A stretch of 64,000 nt of DNA, from positions 62,001 through 126,000 of the forward strand of contig JAEZRE010000013.1 of the NCBI GenBank assembly GCA_023412915.1, in the 5' to 3' direction. The notes under the pieces were generated by a model. That model was given only the letters and a program-made list of their open reading frames with translations. It did no database searches and had not been told where the DNA came from. Position 1 is the first letter of the stretch. The number at the start of each line of letters is the position of its first letter. This document shows, in pieces, positions 1 through 9,209 of the stretch. This stretch comes from Bacillota bacterium. GTDB taxonomy: Bacteria; Bacillota; Clostridia; Acetivibrionales; DTU013. The translations under genes and the position numbers were made by a program.

Positions 1-2
1 CA

Positions 3-572
3 AAAAAAATTGCTGCAAGTTTATTCTTTGACAATTCCTACATTCAACATTCTAGTATTATGCTGAAAACTGGTTTTTTAAGAAATAACAACTTATTGTA
101 TAACGAAGAAATTAAAAAATCGCAAGATTACGATTTTTGGGTAAGAATAACGAGGAAGGGAAACATTTCTCTAATTAAAAAATATTTATCAGTTTATAGG
201 GTTGGGGATCATCAAATTTCAATACACTCTAAAAATGAGCAAAAAAAATATAAAGATGAAATTTGCATTAATCAATTGCACGAATTGAAAATTAACGCCT
301 CTGAAACAGAAAAGAAAAATCATTTGTTATTATGCGATGCCTCAGAAAACTTTAACTATAATGAGATAAAAAACTGGATTAAAATACTAACCGCTAAAAA
401 CCGCGAGACAGCTTTGTTTGACAGAAGCATTTTTGAAACTTTATTGTACTATAGATATGCCAGGATGGTGTTAAAAAAGATTATAAAAAATAAGGAGTTA
501 AATAATATTAATTCATATTTTGAGATATTATTCAGCATTTTATCAATAATCAAAATTCATCTATCAAGATAA
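3..572 (+). CDS. Glycosyltransferase, C-terminal part (cut by window start)
   Basis: The reading frame is open from base 3 to the stop at 570-572, so the gene starts outside the window; 189 residues are visible and no start should be placed at the internal ATG at 60. The segment QDYDFWVRI followed by ISLIKKYLSVYRVG is typical of the C-terminal half of family-2 (GT-A) glycosyltransferases, where an acidic residue near the D-[FW] motif helps catalysis and the YRVG/H stretch closes the fold. The remainder is helical, lysine-rich and poorly conserved. It sits 17 bases before a flippase gene, so it most likely adds a sugar to a lipid-linked polysaccharide repeat unit on the cytoplasmic face. Very AT-rich, as is usual for polysaccharide loci. 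The sugar specificity cannot be read. Confidence 0.72.
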   Translation, partial: KKIAASLFFDNSYIQHSSIMLKTGFLRNNNLLYNEEIKKSQDYDFWVRITRKGNISLIKKYLSVYRVGDHQISIHSKNEQKKYKDEICINQLHELKINASETEKKNHLLLCDASENFNYNEIKNWIKILTAKNRETALFDRSIFETLLYYRYARMVLKKIIKNKELNNINSYFEILFSILSIIKIHLSR

Positions 573-589
573 AGCGATGCGGAGACAAC

Positions 590-2002
590 ATGAAAACAAA
601 GCGCCTAATTAATAATATTTTATTCTATTTTATGGGAACTTTTGCAACTAAAATATTGCAAATTTTATTCATACCGATATATTCCATATATATTAATACA
701 TCGGATTATGGATACTATAACCTAATACTATCGATACTTACTTTATCGATACCCGTATTGTATCAATCAATATGGGAAGGTGTTCTTAGGTTTGTTATAG
801 ATAAGGAAGAAAATGCAAAGAAAATATTAGCATCAACCAGTATCTATTGTTTTGGGCTTACAATTATATATTCTTTACTGTTTCTAGTCTTTTCTCAACT
901 TTTTGACATCAAGTATGGCTTACTGATACTGTTAATGGCAATAGGGCAAATGGGTTCATCTTACTGGCAATTTTCGGCCAGAGCCATGAAAGAAAATAAA
1001 GTTTATTCCATTTCTACCGTAGTAAATACAGCACTGACTATTTTATTGAACTTAGTCCTTATTCTTGTTTTTAAATGGGGAATTCAAACGTTGTTTATAG
1101 CCAATACATTAGGCAATTTTGCTATGGTACTCGTTATTGAATCCAGACTAAAACTTATAAAACAAACCAGGATTTCATTATTTGATAAAGATATAATAAA
1201 GGCAATAATACGCTATTCTTTACCTCTATGTATTAATGCAATATCCTGGTGGCTGATTAGTTCATGTAACAGTCTGATAATTTCATATAAGCTAGGTATG
1301 GATCAGAATGGTATATACTCAATGGCAGTAAGATTCGGCTCAATAATGCAATTAGTAACTTCTGTTGTTAACATGGCATGGATTGAAGAATCATTCAGAA
1401 CATTCGGCGAAAAAGATAGCGACAAATATTTTAATAATATTCTTAATTTATTGATAAGAGCGGTATTAAGTGGTGTTGCCTTATTAATTCCTGTTACTTA
1501 TATTTTCTATCAACTGCTTGTCCATGGTGATTACATTTCCGGAGTATACCTTACACCTATTATTTACTTGAATGCAGCTTTTACTGCATTTGCCAGTCAT
1601 CTTGGCAGCGGATTTTTAGCACGAAAAGAAAGTAACATTATTTTTAGAACTACACTGATATCAGGCTTATTTTCAGCAATAAGCGGATACCTTACAGCCG
1701 ACATTCTTGGATTGACTGGCGTAGTTGTTGCCTCACTCCTTGGTACTATCCTTATGTTTGTAATGCGTATACCTATGTTGAAAAAAAGAATGGACTTAAG
1801 AATAAATTATATAGTAACAATAGGATTAACCTTATTCACGGTTTTGCTACTAGTAATATGTAATTTTAAGGCCGGACAAATTATGTACCAGGCTATAATT
1901 CTTGTCATTACAACACTGATAGTATCTATTATTAACAAGGACTTGTTATTCTTAATAACAAATAAAGTCAAATTTGTCATAAAAAAAGGTGGCAAAATAT
2001 GA
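590..2002 (+). CDS. Polysaccharide repeat-unit flippase (Wzx-like, MATE/MOP superfamily)
   Basis: A 470-residue polytopic membrane protein with about 12-14 hydrophobic segments spread over its length and short charged loops, beginning TKRLINNILFYFMGTFATK, the usual amphipathic start of Wzx-type oligosaccharide flippases. Family members move the undecaprenyl-linked repeat unit from the inner to the outer face of the membrane. The start ATG has GGAG six bases upstream. Its stop overlaps the next start codon in an ATGA, so the two are translationally coupled. Neighbours are a glycosyltransferase and nucleotide-sugar genes. Family call is firm; the substrate is unknown. Confidence 0.85.
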   Translation: MKTKRLINNILFYFMGTFATKILQILFIPIYSIYINTSDYGYYNLILSILTLSIPVLYQSIWEGVLRFVIDKEENAKKILASTSIYCFGLTIIYSLLFLVFSQLFDIKYGLLILLMAIGQMGSSYWQFSARAMKENKVYSISTVVNTALTILLNLVLILVFKWGIQTLFIANTLGNFAMVLVIESRLKLIKQTRISLFDKDIIKAIIRYSLPLCINAISWWLISSCNSLIISYKLGMDQNGIYSMAVRFGSIMQLVTSVVNMAWIEESFRTFGEKDSDKYFNNILNLLIRAVLSGVALLIPVTYIFYQLLVHGDYISGVYLTPIIYLNAAFTAFASHLGSGFLARKESNIIFRTTLISGLFSAISGYLTADILGLTGVVVASLLGTILMFVMRIPMLKKRMDLRINYIVTIGLTLFTVLLLVICNFKAGQIMYQAIILVITTLIVSIINKDLLFLITNKVKFVIKKGGKI

Positions 2003-3186
2003 GATATAGTCAAAAATTTAAAAAAATAATTGGTGAGGATAATTGGAATTATGTAAGTCAAATTAAGTATACGAAGAACAATCGATATATAAAATCATTA
2101 TTACCTGAAGGGGCAAAAAGAGAAGAGAATTTCGAGTATAGCCAGTTCAGAAAATTGGTTCTGGATTATGTAAATAGTTTAAAAGTTGAGGATTTTAGGT
2201 ATAAGTTTTCAAATAGCGCATTGGAACCAAATTTATATGCCTCCGTTTACGCTTGCATGCTAAGAGGGTTATTTAATGATATTTCTTCGGAAGAAAAATT
2301 CGGGTGGAAGCAATTTCTCGATGGATTTCAAAGAGATGACGGATTATATCAGGATAATGCATTCTACAATGATAAATATAACGAAGGTGACGGTTGGGGA
2401 GCCAGACACTTGCAGGGGCATATTATTATTGCATATGCAAGGTTAGGTTTTGTTCCGAGTAAAGAATTTGCTTTTTTGCATGAAATGAATAATCCGGATT
2501 ATATAGTTAAGTGGTTAGAAAGGCTCGACTATAAAAAAGTTTGGGGATCCAGCAACTCGATTATGAATTACGGAGTATGCTTACAGTATGCCAGAGATTT
2601 TATGGGCATGAATGCCGGAAAATCAATAGCAATAATGCAGGAATGGCTGTTGAGCCATATTAGGAAGGATTGCGGCATGTGGTATGACGGTGAATTAAGT
2701 TCTAAAGCTGATTGCTACGAGGCAATAAGAGGCGCATATCATATATACCCCATACTTGTTTATGATGGAATAGAATTACCATATGCAGAAAGGGCGTTGG
2801 AGATAATACTAAAAATGCAAAACAAATGGGGGGGGTTCGATTACAAAATCTCCTCGTCTGCTTGTGCAGATATCGATGCTGTTGATCCTATGCTAAGGTT
2901 AGCCATTCAAACTGATGTAAATAAATCATCTATAGAAGCTTGCGTTAAAAAGGCAATGAAGTGGGTTTTAGCAAATCAAAATGGCGATGGTGGATTTGTT
3001 TTTGATTTATGCAATCCATTTGACTATGGAGGAGAAAAAACCTTGTATAGTAAATTATATGAAAGCAATATTTTTGCAACCTGGTTTAGAGTATTATCTA
3101 TATTATACATGGAAAATTATCTCGGAAAGAATAAGACCGATTTCGTAAAAATACCTGGTTATGAATTTCCACTGTACATAGAGTAG
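1999..3186 (+). CDS. Alpha/alpha-toroid (terpenoid cyclase / prenyltransferase-like fold) protein of a polysaccharide locus
   Basis: 395 residues, no signal peptide or membrane segment. It holds spaced aromatic-glycine motifs resembling the QW/toroid repeats of squalene cyclase and prenyltransferase-fold proteins: FQRDDGLYQ (about 107), RKDCGMWYDG (about 223), MQNKWGGFDY (about 275) and NQNGDGGFVF (about 327). Such a chain would form an alpha/alpha barrel, also used by polysaccharide lyases and epimerases. I do not see the DxDD motif of a squalene-hopene cyclase, so terpene cyclisation is not supported. The 4-base overlap with the flippase and its place inside a sugar locus suggest action on a polymer or a lipid-linked sugar. 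Function unknown; only the fold is suggested. Confidence 0.5.
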   Translation: MRYSQKFKKIIGEDNWNYVSQIKYTKNNRYIKSLLPEGAKREENFEYSQFRKLVLDYVNSLKVEDFRYKFSNSALEPNLYASVYACMLRGLFNDISSEEKFGWKQFLDGFQRDDGLYQDNAFYNDKYNEGDGWGARHLQGHIIIAYARLGFVPSKEFAFLHEMNNPDYIVKWLERLDYKKVWGSSNSIMNYGVCLQYARDFMGMNAGKSIAIMQEWLLSHIRKDCGMWYDGELSSKADCYEAIRGAYHIYPILVYDGIELPYAERALEIILKMQNKWGGFDYKISSSACADIDAVDPMLRLAIQTDVNKSSIEACVKKAMKWVLANQNGDGGFVFDLCNPFDYGGEKTLYSKLYESNIFATWFRVLSILYMENYLGKNKTDFVKIPGYEFPLYIE

Positions 3187-3214
3187 GATCAGTTACATAA
3201 AGGAGGCTGCCACT

Positions 3215-4603
3215 ATGATAAAAATATCAGTAGCTGGTACAGGCTACGTTGGCTTGGTCGCGGGTGTTTGTTTTGCAGAAGCCGGACATCAGGTAACATG
3301 CGTAGATATTGACGAAAAAAAGATAGAGCTCATGAAAAAGGGAATATCACCAATATACGAAAAAGACTTGGAAGAGCTGATGCGTAAGAATTACGCAGCG
3401 GGAAGGATTAATTATACGACGGACTATAAAACTGCTTATAAAGATGCGGACGCAATTTTCATTGGTGTTGGAACACCGGAGCAGCCAGATGGTTCAGCCA
3501 ATCTATCTTTTATTGCAACGGTAGCCAGGCAGATAGCTGAGACTATAGTAAGGGATTGCCTCGTTGTAGTCAAGTCGACTGTTCCTGTTGGTACAAACGA
3601 TAAAGTTGAACAATTTATCAAAGATTTTTTAGTAAACGATGTCAAGGTAGAAGTAGCGTCAAATCCTGAGTTCCTGGCTCAGGGATCCGCAGTTCATGAC
3701 ACGCTGCATGCAGCAAGGATTATTATCGGTACTGAAAGCGAGTGGGCGGAAGAAATGTTGACCAGGATATATGAGCCTTATAACATTCCTATTGTATCTG
3801 TAAGCCGAAAATCTGCCGAGATGATCAAGTATGCCTGCAATGACTTTCTAGCCCTCAAGCTGTCTTACATGAACGATATTGCAAATATTTGCGAATTGGT
3901 CGGAGCGGATATACAGGATGTAGCAAAGGCAATGTCATTCGATGAACGTATAGGCAGTAAGTTTCTGAATGCAGGCATTGGGTTTGGCGGCTCGTGCTTC
4001 CCTAAAGATACGAAAGCTTTAGCATATCTTGCGAATCAACACGGTTACGAATTAAGGACGGTGAAAGCCGCAATAGCAGTAAACAAGGACCAGAAGACGA
4101 GTTTATACAAAAAAGCCTGCAAGAGGCTCATAACTTTCAATGGTCTCAAGGTAGCGATACTTGGACTTACATTCAAACCAGGTACAGACGATATGAGGGA
4201 AGCTCCGTCTCTGGAAAATATCCCGTTATTATTAGAACAGGGAGCAAATATATTTGCTTTTGACCCTGTAGGACTTAATAATTTTAAACGCTTGTATCCG
4301 GAAGGAACTAATGGGAAAGGTAGTATTACGTATGTGGACGGATACGAAGAAGCGCTGGATGGAGCTAATGTCTGCTTTATTTTTACTGAATGGGATGAAA
4401 TTAAGGCTATTACGCCGGAATTATATAAAAAGTCGATGAGGACCCCTCTGGTCTATGATGGAAGAAATATTTATACAATTAAGGAAATGCGGGAAGCAGG
4501 AGTAGAATATTATTCTATTGGTAGAGAGCAACTCGGCAAGCAATCATTCAAGTCTTTTATGCAAAGAGAGGAGACAAACCATTGTGACGAACAACTTCGG
4601 TAA
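3215..4603 (+). CDS. ugd: UDP-glucose 6-dehydrogenase
   Basis: 462 residues, full length for the UDP-glucose/GDP-mannose dehydrogenase family. The N-terminal Rossmann motif is GTGYVGLVAG, the central domain has SNPEFLAQGSA and KYACNDFLALKLSYMND, and the catalytic cysteine lies in GFGGSCFPKD (about residue 260). It oxidises UDP-glucose to UDP-glucuronate with two NAD+. The start has AAAGGAGG nine bases upstream. It overlaps the next gene, a 4-epimerase that can act on UDP-glucuronate, so the pair should supply UDP-GlcA and UDP-GalA to the polysaccharide. The family is certain; UDP-glucose as substrate is inferred from closeness to Ugd/TuaD rather than to the second dehydrogenase at 9210. Confidence 0.92.
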   Translation: MIKISVAGTGYVGLVAGVCFAEAGHQVTCVDIDEKKIELMKKGISPIYEKDLEELMRKNYAAGRINYTTDYKTAYKDADAIFIGVGTPEQPDGSANLSFIATVARQIAETIVRDCLVVVKSTVPVGTNDKVEQFIKDFLVNDVKVEVASNPEFLAQGSAVHDTLHAARIIIGTESEWAEEMLTRIYEPYNIPIVSVSRKSAEMIKYACNDFLALKLSYMNDIANICELVGADIQDVAKAMSFDERIGSKFLNAGIGFGGSCFPKDTKALAYLANQHGYELRTVKAAIAVNKDQKTSLYKKACKRLITFNGLKVAILGLTFKPGTDDMREAPSLENIPLLLEQGANIFAFDPVGLNNFKRLYPEGTNGKGSITYVDGYEEALDGANVCFIFTEWDEIKAITPELYKKSMRTPLVYDGRNIYTIKEMREAGVEYYSIGREQLGKQSFKSFMQREETNHCDEQLR

Positions 4604-5627
4604 ACCGGATGCAAACAAAATTTATTTAGTAACCGGGGCTGCGGGTTTCATAGGATATTACCTGGCTAAAAAGCTTCTTGACGAGGGTTGCCAAGTAATT
4701 GGTGTTGATAATATCAATGACTATTATGAAGTTAATCTTAAGTATGCCAGACTTGATATATTAAAACACTATGATAAATTCAGCTTTATTAAAGGATGTA
4801 TTTCTGATAAGTCACAGGTGTTAAATATTTTTGAAAGTAACAAACCTAATGTGGTGATAAACCTTGCAGCCCAGGCAGGCGTGAGGTATTCGATAGATAA
4901 TCCGGATGTTTATATTCAAAGCAATATAATAGGCTTTTATAATATTTTGGAAGCGTGCAGATATCACCCTGTTGACCACCTAATATATGCATCTTCCAGT
5001 TCGGTTTATGGAGCAAATAAAAAGGTTCCCTTTGAAGAAACCGATTTTGTAGACAATCCAATATCGCTTTATGCAGCCACGAAAAAGTCAAATGAACTTA
5101 TGGCGTATACTTATAGCCATCTTTATAATATACCGACCAGTGGTTTGAGATTCTTTACCGTATATGGACCGATGGGCAGGCCTGATATGGCATATTACAA
5201 CTTTATAAGTAAGTACTTCGACGATGAGCCGATAAGGATATTCAATAATGGAGACCTAAAGTCCGATCTTTACAGGGATTTTACATATATTGACGATATT
5301 ATCGATGGTATAATCAGATTGGTTGGAAACATTCCTGAAGGAAATGATCCCAGCAGGGTATATAATATTGGCAATAACAGTCCGGTAAAGCTAATGGATT
5401 TTATTAAAATTCTGGAGGATGCGTTAAGTAACTCTTTAGGGAAGACGATAGTTTTCAAAAAAGTTTTTGAACCTATCAAGCCGGGCGATGTTCCGGCAAC
5501 ATACGCATCTATCGACCTTATACAAAACGCAGTGGGGTTCAAGCCGAGGACATCGATTAGAGATGGTATTCAGAAGTTTACCGATTGGTATGTAGATTAT
5601 TATAACCTGAAAAGCAGCGGGAAGTAA
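4584..5627 (+). CDS. NAD-dependent epimerase, probably UDP-glucuronate 4-epimerase
   Basis: Extended SDR protein of 347 residues. It has the NAD-binding motif TGAAGFIGYYLAK, the Thr/Ser site SSSSVYG and the catalytic YAATK, then the substrate segment RFFTVYGPMGRPDMA, which is a strong mark of UDP-glucuronate 4-epimerases (CapI/LspL type). I chose the GTG at 4584, preceded by AGAGGAG, over an in-frame upstream ATG at 4518 that would lie deep inside ugd and add an unconserved leader. With this start it overlaps ugd by 20 bases. Reaction expected: UDP-GlcA to UDP-GalA. A related 4,6-dehydratase or GalE activity is less likely. Confidence 0.85.
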   Translation: MTNNFGKPDANKIYLVTGAAGFIGYYLAKKLLDEGCQVIGVDNINDYYEVNLKYARLDILKHYDKFSFIKGCISDKSQVLNIFESNKPNVVINLAAQAGVRYSIDNPDVYIQSNIIGFYNILEACRYHPVDHLIYASSSSVYGANKKVPFEETDFVDNPISLYAATKKSNELMAYTYSHLYNIPTSGLRFFTVYGPMGRPDMAYYNFISKYFDDEPIRIFNNGDLKSDLYRDFTYIDDIIDGIIRLVGNIPEGNDPSRVYNIGNNSPVKLMDFIKILEDALSNSLGKTIVFKKVFEPIKPGDVPATYASIDLIQNAVGFKPRTSIRDGIQKFTDWYVDYYNLKSSGK

Positions 5628-5672
5628 TAACAGTTCAAATGTAATACCATTGTATTTTGGAGGTATTTTAAG

Positions 5673-6935
5673 TTGGTAGATTTTCTTAATACCAATCAAA
5701 AGATTCTGGTTGCCTTGTTATCTGCATCGATAAGTCAGGAGCCCTGTGACCTTGAAATAGATGATGATATAGATTGGCTTACTGTAATCAGCGAGGCTTT
5801 CAAGCATCAGGTCTTCACACTCATTTATAAACCCTTGGTTGATTTGAGTGGTAAAATAAATATACCGTGTGAAATACTTGAAAGACTTAAGTTTGAGGTT
5901 ATTAATGAAGTTAAAACACAGGAAAGCAATTATCTGGCAATTGGAATTGTCCTTAAACACATAATTGATGATAATATACATGTGATTGTTCTTAAAGGCC
6001 TTGTTTTGAGAGAATTATATCCAGAACCAGGTTTACGCACCATGTGCGATTTTGATCTGCTAATTAAAAAAGCAGAGATGGAGAAGGCGGAAAATGTACT
6101 TCGGAATTTGGGATATAAAAAGATTGACGATAAAGAAAAACATGCTGTTTTCACACATGATTATCTCCCAAGTATTGAGTTGCATAGGCAAATGGTATCA
6201 AAAAATGTTTTTCCCTGTTATGAAGCATTTGAAGAGCATGTTTGGGAATATGCTGAACCCGTTGATATAAGTGGAGTACAAGTTCTGTCTTTATGTCCTG
6301 TAGATAAGGTGACTTATCAAATAATTCATATGGCTTCGCATTTACTTAATGATGGCTTCGGGCTTCGACAGCTTATAGATCTTGTCTTATTGGTTGATGA
6401 CTCAAGATATGATATTAATTGGAGCGAATTCTTCAGGGTAGCCGAAACATTAAATATAGGAACATTCTCGAAAGCGCTTTTTCAATTATGCGGCCGCTTG
6501 TTTGACCTGAATTTACAAAATACAGGTCTTTTATATGATGAGAAATTTGAAATTAATCAATGTCTAGTCGACGAAATTTTTGAGGGTGGAGTATTTGGAA
6601 AAAATGAGAATGGGTACATTGTTGCAAATAGAATAATTTATTATAACGAAGGCATTAAGGCAGACAATTGCATAGAACGAATTATGAGCTTTATTATATT
6701 CTTATTCCCAAGCGCCGACAAACTTGATAATAAGTTTAGCTATGCTAAAAAACATCACTATTTACTGCCCGTTGCATGGGTATATAGGATATTATCCAAT
6801 TTATGGCGAAAAGATATTAGTTTAAACGATAAAATTTCGGTTGTTAAGCCTGCCAAATTAATGAACATAAGTAGCAAGCGGAGTAAGATGCTTAAACAAT
6901 TGGGCTTACTGAGATTAGGTATCGAAGATAAATGA
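5673..6935 (+). CDS. NTP_transf_5-family putative nucleotidyltransferase
   Basis: 420 residues. The segment from about 106 to 130, with GLVLRELYPEP and CDFDLLIKK, matches the core of the uncharacterised nucleotidyltransferase family (PF14907), where the paired acidic residues should bind metal. A later segment VTYQIIHMASHLL is also typical. The start is a TTG at 5673 with TTTTGGAGG about ten bases upstream. The family is of unknown biochemical role and is often found in polysaccharide loci and in modified-peptide clusters such as lasso peptides. This genome has a modified-peptide operon only 13 kb away, but here the gene sits squarely between sugar genes. Family call good, role unknown. Confidence 0.75.
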   Translation: MVDFLNTNQKILVALLSASISQEPCDLEIDDDIDWLTVISEAFKHQVFTLIYKPLVDLSGKINIPCEILERLKFEVINEVKTQESNYLAIGIVLKHIIDDNIHVIVLKGLVLRELYPEPGLRTMCDFDLLIKKAEMEKAENVLRNLGYKKIDDKEKHAVFTHDYLPSIELHRQMVSKNVFPCYEAFEEHVWEYAEPVDISGVQVLSLCPVDKVTYQIIHMASHLLNDGFGLRQLIDLVLLVDDSRYDINWSEFFRVAETLNIGTFSKALFQLCGRLFDLNLQNTGLLYDEKFEINQCLVDEIFEGGVFGKNENGYIVANRIIYYNEGIKADNCIERIMSFIIFLFPSADKLDNKFSYAKKHHYLLPVAWVYRILSNLWRKDISLNDKISVVKPAKLMNISSKRSKMLKQLGLLRLGIEDK

Positions 6936-6994
6936 TCTTATTTATCCGAATAAAATAAAATTATATATTCAGAAAGCGTGGTAATAGAATAACT

Positions 6995-9187
6995 ATGCAA
7001 AAAGTTGCAATAACGGGATTATTGTTTTTAGTGTCGGTTTCAACGTTATTCAGAGGATTATATTACAGATATGACACGTATGCTTTCCTGGCGGGAATTG
7101 CATTATTGGCGGCCTTATATTTCTTGGCAAAAATGAACGGAAAAGAAAAACTCCGGACTAACAAAATTATACTGATTTTCGGAGTTCTTTTAGTATGTTC
7201 CGTACTGTTGAGCTTTATAAGGTCGGTGAATCCTAAAGCCAACCTGGACATGCTTTCACTCAATGCCATATCGTTTATGGCCTTTATTATTTTGTTTGAT
7301 TTCTTTTATGACAAGAAGCAATTGTTGCCACAGTCTTTAATGACATGTGCACTGTCGGCAGGCGTGATTTCGTCTATCGTTGGCTTGCTTGCTGTAACAG
7401 GGGTATTCCAGGTCTGGGAAGTTACTGTAAATCACGGAAGGATAGGCTCGACATTTCAATATGCCAATACGGCGGCAATTTATTTTGTGATATGCTCAAT
7501 TTTTGCCATTACTCTTGCAAACAATTCAGATAGTATCTTGCTAAAGGCCTTGTTTACCGGTATGGGCAATCTCACTGTTTTTGCTTTCTTCATGACCGGT
7601 TCAAGGGGCGGGTATATAATTGGAACAGCGATTATCCTGTTCCTTCTGATGATTCAGCCCTCAGGTGCGAAACTAAAAAGTATAAAAGCATTCATTTGTA
7701 TGCTGTTGCCAGTTTTTCTTATAATAAAGGGGTTCAATACTTCTACAGCGGCAGGTGACGTATTTGGTACGGTCATGTGGCTTGCGGTTTCATTCCTGAT
7801 TGCTGCTGTGGGAGAATTGATTATAAGCTATCTGTGCAAATTGATTTTAAAGAAAAAGCAGATTGCTTCATCGAGAGGCTCCGGCTTTATATTTGCAGCC
7901 TCTATAATAGTTGCTCTCATTATTGTCGTATTATTCAGGAATGATATTATCCGTTTGCTTCCTCCAATAATGGCTTCGAGGCTCACAAGGCTTGTAAACT
8001 ATGGATTTAACGACGTTGCTTTTCTATACAGGATGGACTATGCCAGGGATGATTTGAAACTGATTACTGGCAACTGGCTGCTGGGCTTGGGCGGAGGCGG
8101 TTGGAATGCCTTGTACACCAGTGTTCAGGAATACAATTATACGGCTGCGTTTGTACATAATCAATATTTACAGGTATTTGTTGAGCATGGGATACTGGGT
8201 TTCTTATCTTTTACTGCATTGACGCTGATATCGCTTTACTATGCCATATACTCCTGCATCAGAGCCAGAGGCGCTGTTGTCAGGACTTACTGCGCCGGGT
8301 TGTTATGTACATTGCTGGCGCTTTTAGCCCATTCTTCGCTCGATTTCGACCTGTCATACGCTTCGCTTATACTGCTGTTATGGGCGATGTTTGCAGCATC
8401 TTCGGTCGGTATTACGACGGTTAAGGGAAGGGAGGCGACAGCGAATAAGGCCGGCATGTCTGAAAACACAGGCAATGAAGCCAATAGTGCCGGTTTGACC
8501 GGTGCAACTCATACCAGGTATTCAAAGCTGACAGCTTTAGTCCTGGTTATTGTCAGTTCGGTTTTGTTCGCAATGAACGCTCTCTATTTCACAGCTGCGC
8601 ACAGCGCGCAGAACGGCTTTGACGCGTCACACCGGAAGGATTACGTTCTGGCTGCGGCATACTACGAAGATGCTAAAAGGCTTGATCCGTCAAATTCAGA
8701 GTACAATTTCGAACTTGCTAAGCTTTATCTTTATTTTGCCGATAAGAGTAGTGATAAGAACAGCAAATATATTTGGCTTGAAAAAGCCCGCTCGTCCGGT
8801 GAAAGCAGTGTTGCGGGCAACAGGCATTATCCGCCTTACATGAATACGCTTGTGAGAATTTATCTTGATTCGGACATGCCTGTGAAAGCATTGGAATATT
8901 CGGAGAAATTGGTTGCCGACCAAAAGTATTATGCGGAGAATTATGAATTGCTTGCAGCAAGCTATCTTGCGGCGGCTGAGTATTATGAGAAAAGTGGCGG
9001 CAGGGAGAAAAGTGCCGAGATGCTGAGAAAGTGCATTGAAATCGATAAAAACCCAAATCTGCATAGATCAGGCATTGAAATGCCGTATGATGTCGGTTCC
9101 GAGGAAATTATCTCCAAGTACAGGCATACTGAGAAATTGGCCGGTTATTTGAAGGAAGCTGGAGAAAGACTGGAAAATTTGCAGTAA
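6995..9187 (+). CDS. O-antigen ligase/polymerase-like (Wzy_C) membrane protein with C-terminal TPR-like region
   Basis: 730 residues. The first ~470 hold about 12 membrane segments. The Wzy/WaaL-type landmarks are FFMTGSRGGYIIG (about 200) and the long outside loop ending in GGGGWNALY...AFVHNQYLQVFVEHGILGF (about 365-405), where Arg and His residues are thought to handle the lipid-linked sugar. A low-complexity stretch (about 475-508, rich in A, N, G, T) precedes one more membrane segment and a ~200-residue helical tail with tetratricopeptide-like periodicity (YYEDAKRLDPSN). It would polymerise or ligate repeat units on the outer side of the membrane. Polymerase and ligase cannot be told apart by sequence alone; in a Gram-positive setting polymerase is more likely. 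Confidence 0.8.
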   Translation: MQKVAITGLLFLVSVSTLFRGLYYRYDTYAFLAGIALLAALYFLAKMNGKEKLRTNKIILIFGVLLVCSVLLSFIRSVNPKANLDMLSLNAISFMAFIILFDFFYDKKQLLPQSLMTCALSAGVISSIVGLLAVTGVFQVWEVTVNHGRIGSTFQYANTAAIYFVICSIFAITLANNSDSILLKALFTGMGNLTVFAFFMTGSRGGYIIGTAIILFLLMIQPSGAKLKSIKAFICMLLPVFLIIKGFNTSTAAGDVFGTVMWLAVSFLIAAVGELIISYLCKLILKKKQIASSRGSGFIFAASIIVALIIVVLFRNDIIRLLPPIMASRLTRLVNYGFNDVAFLYRMDYARDDLKLITGNWLLGLGGGGWNALYTSVQEYNYTAAFVHNQYLQVFVEHGILGFLSFTALTLISLYYAIYSCIRARGAVVRTYCAGLLCTLLALLAHSSLDFDLSYASLILLLWAMFAASSVGITTVKGREATANKAGMSENTGNEANSAGLTGATHTRYSKLTALVLVIVSSVLFAMNALYFTAAHSAQNGFDASHRKDYVLAAAYYEDAKRLDPSNSEYNFELAKLYLYFADKSSDKNSKYIWLEKARSSGESSVAGNRHYPPYMNTLVRIYLDSDMPVKALEYSEKLVADQKYYAENYELLAASYLAAAEYYEKSGGREKSAEMLRKCIEIDKNPNLHRSGIEMPYDVGSEEIISKYRHTEKLAGYLKEAGERLENLQ

Positions 9188-9209
9188 TCATATCAGGGGG
9201 CATTAAAAG

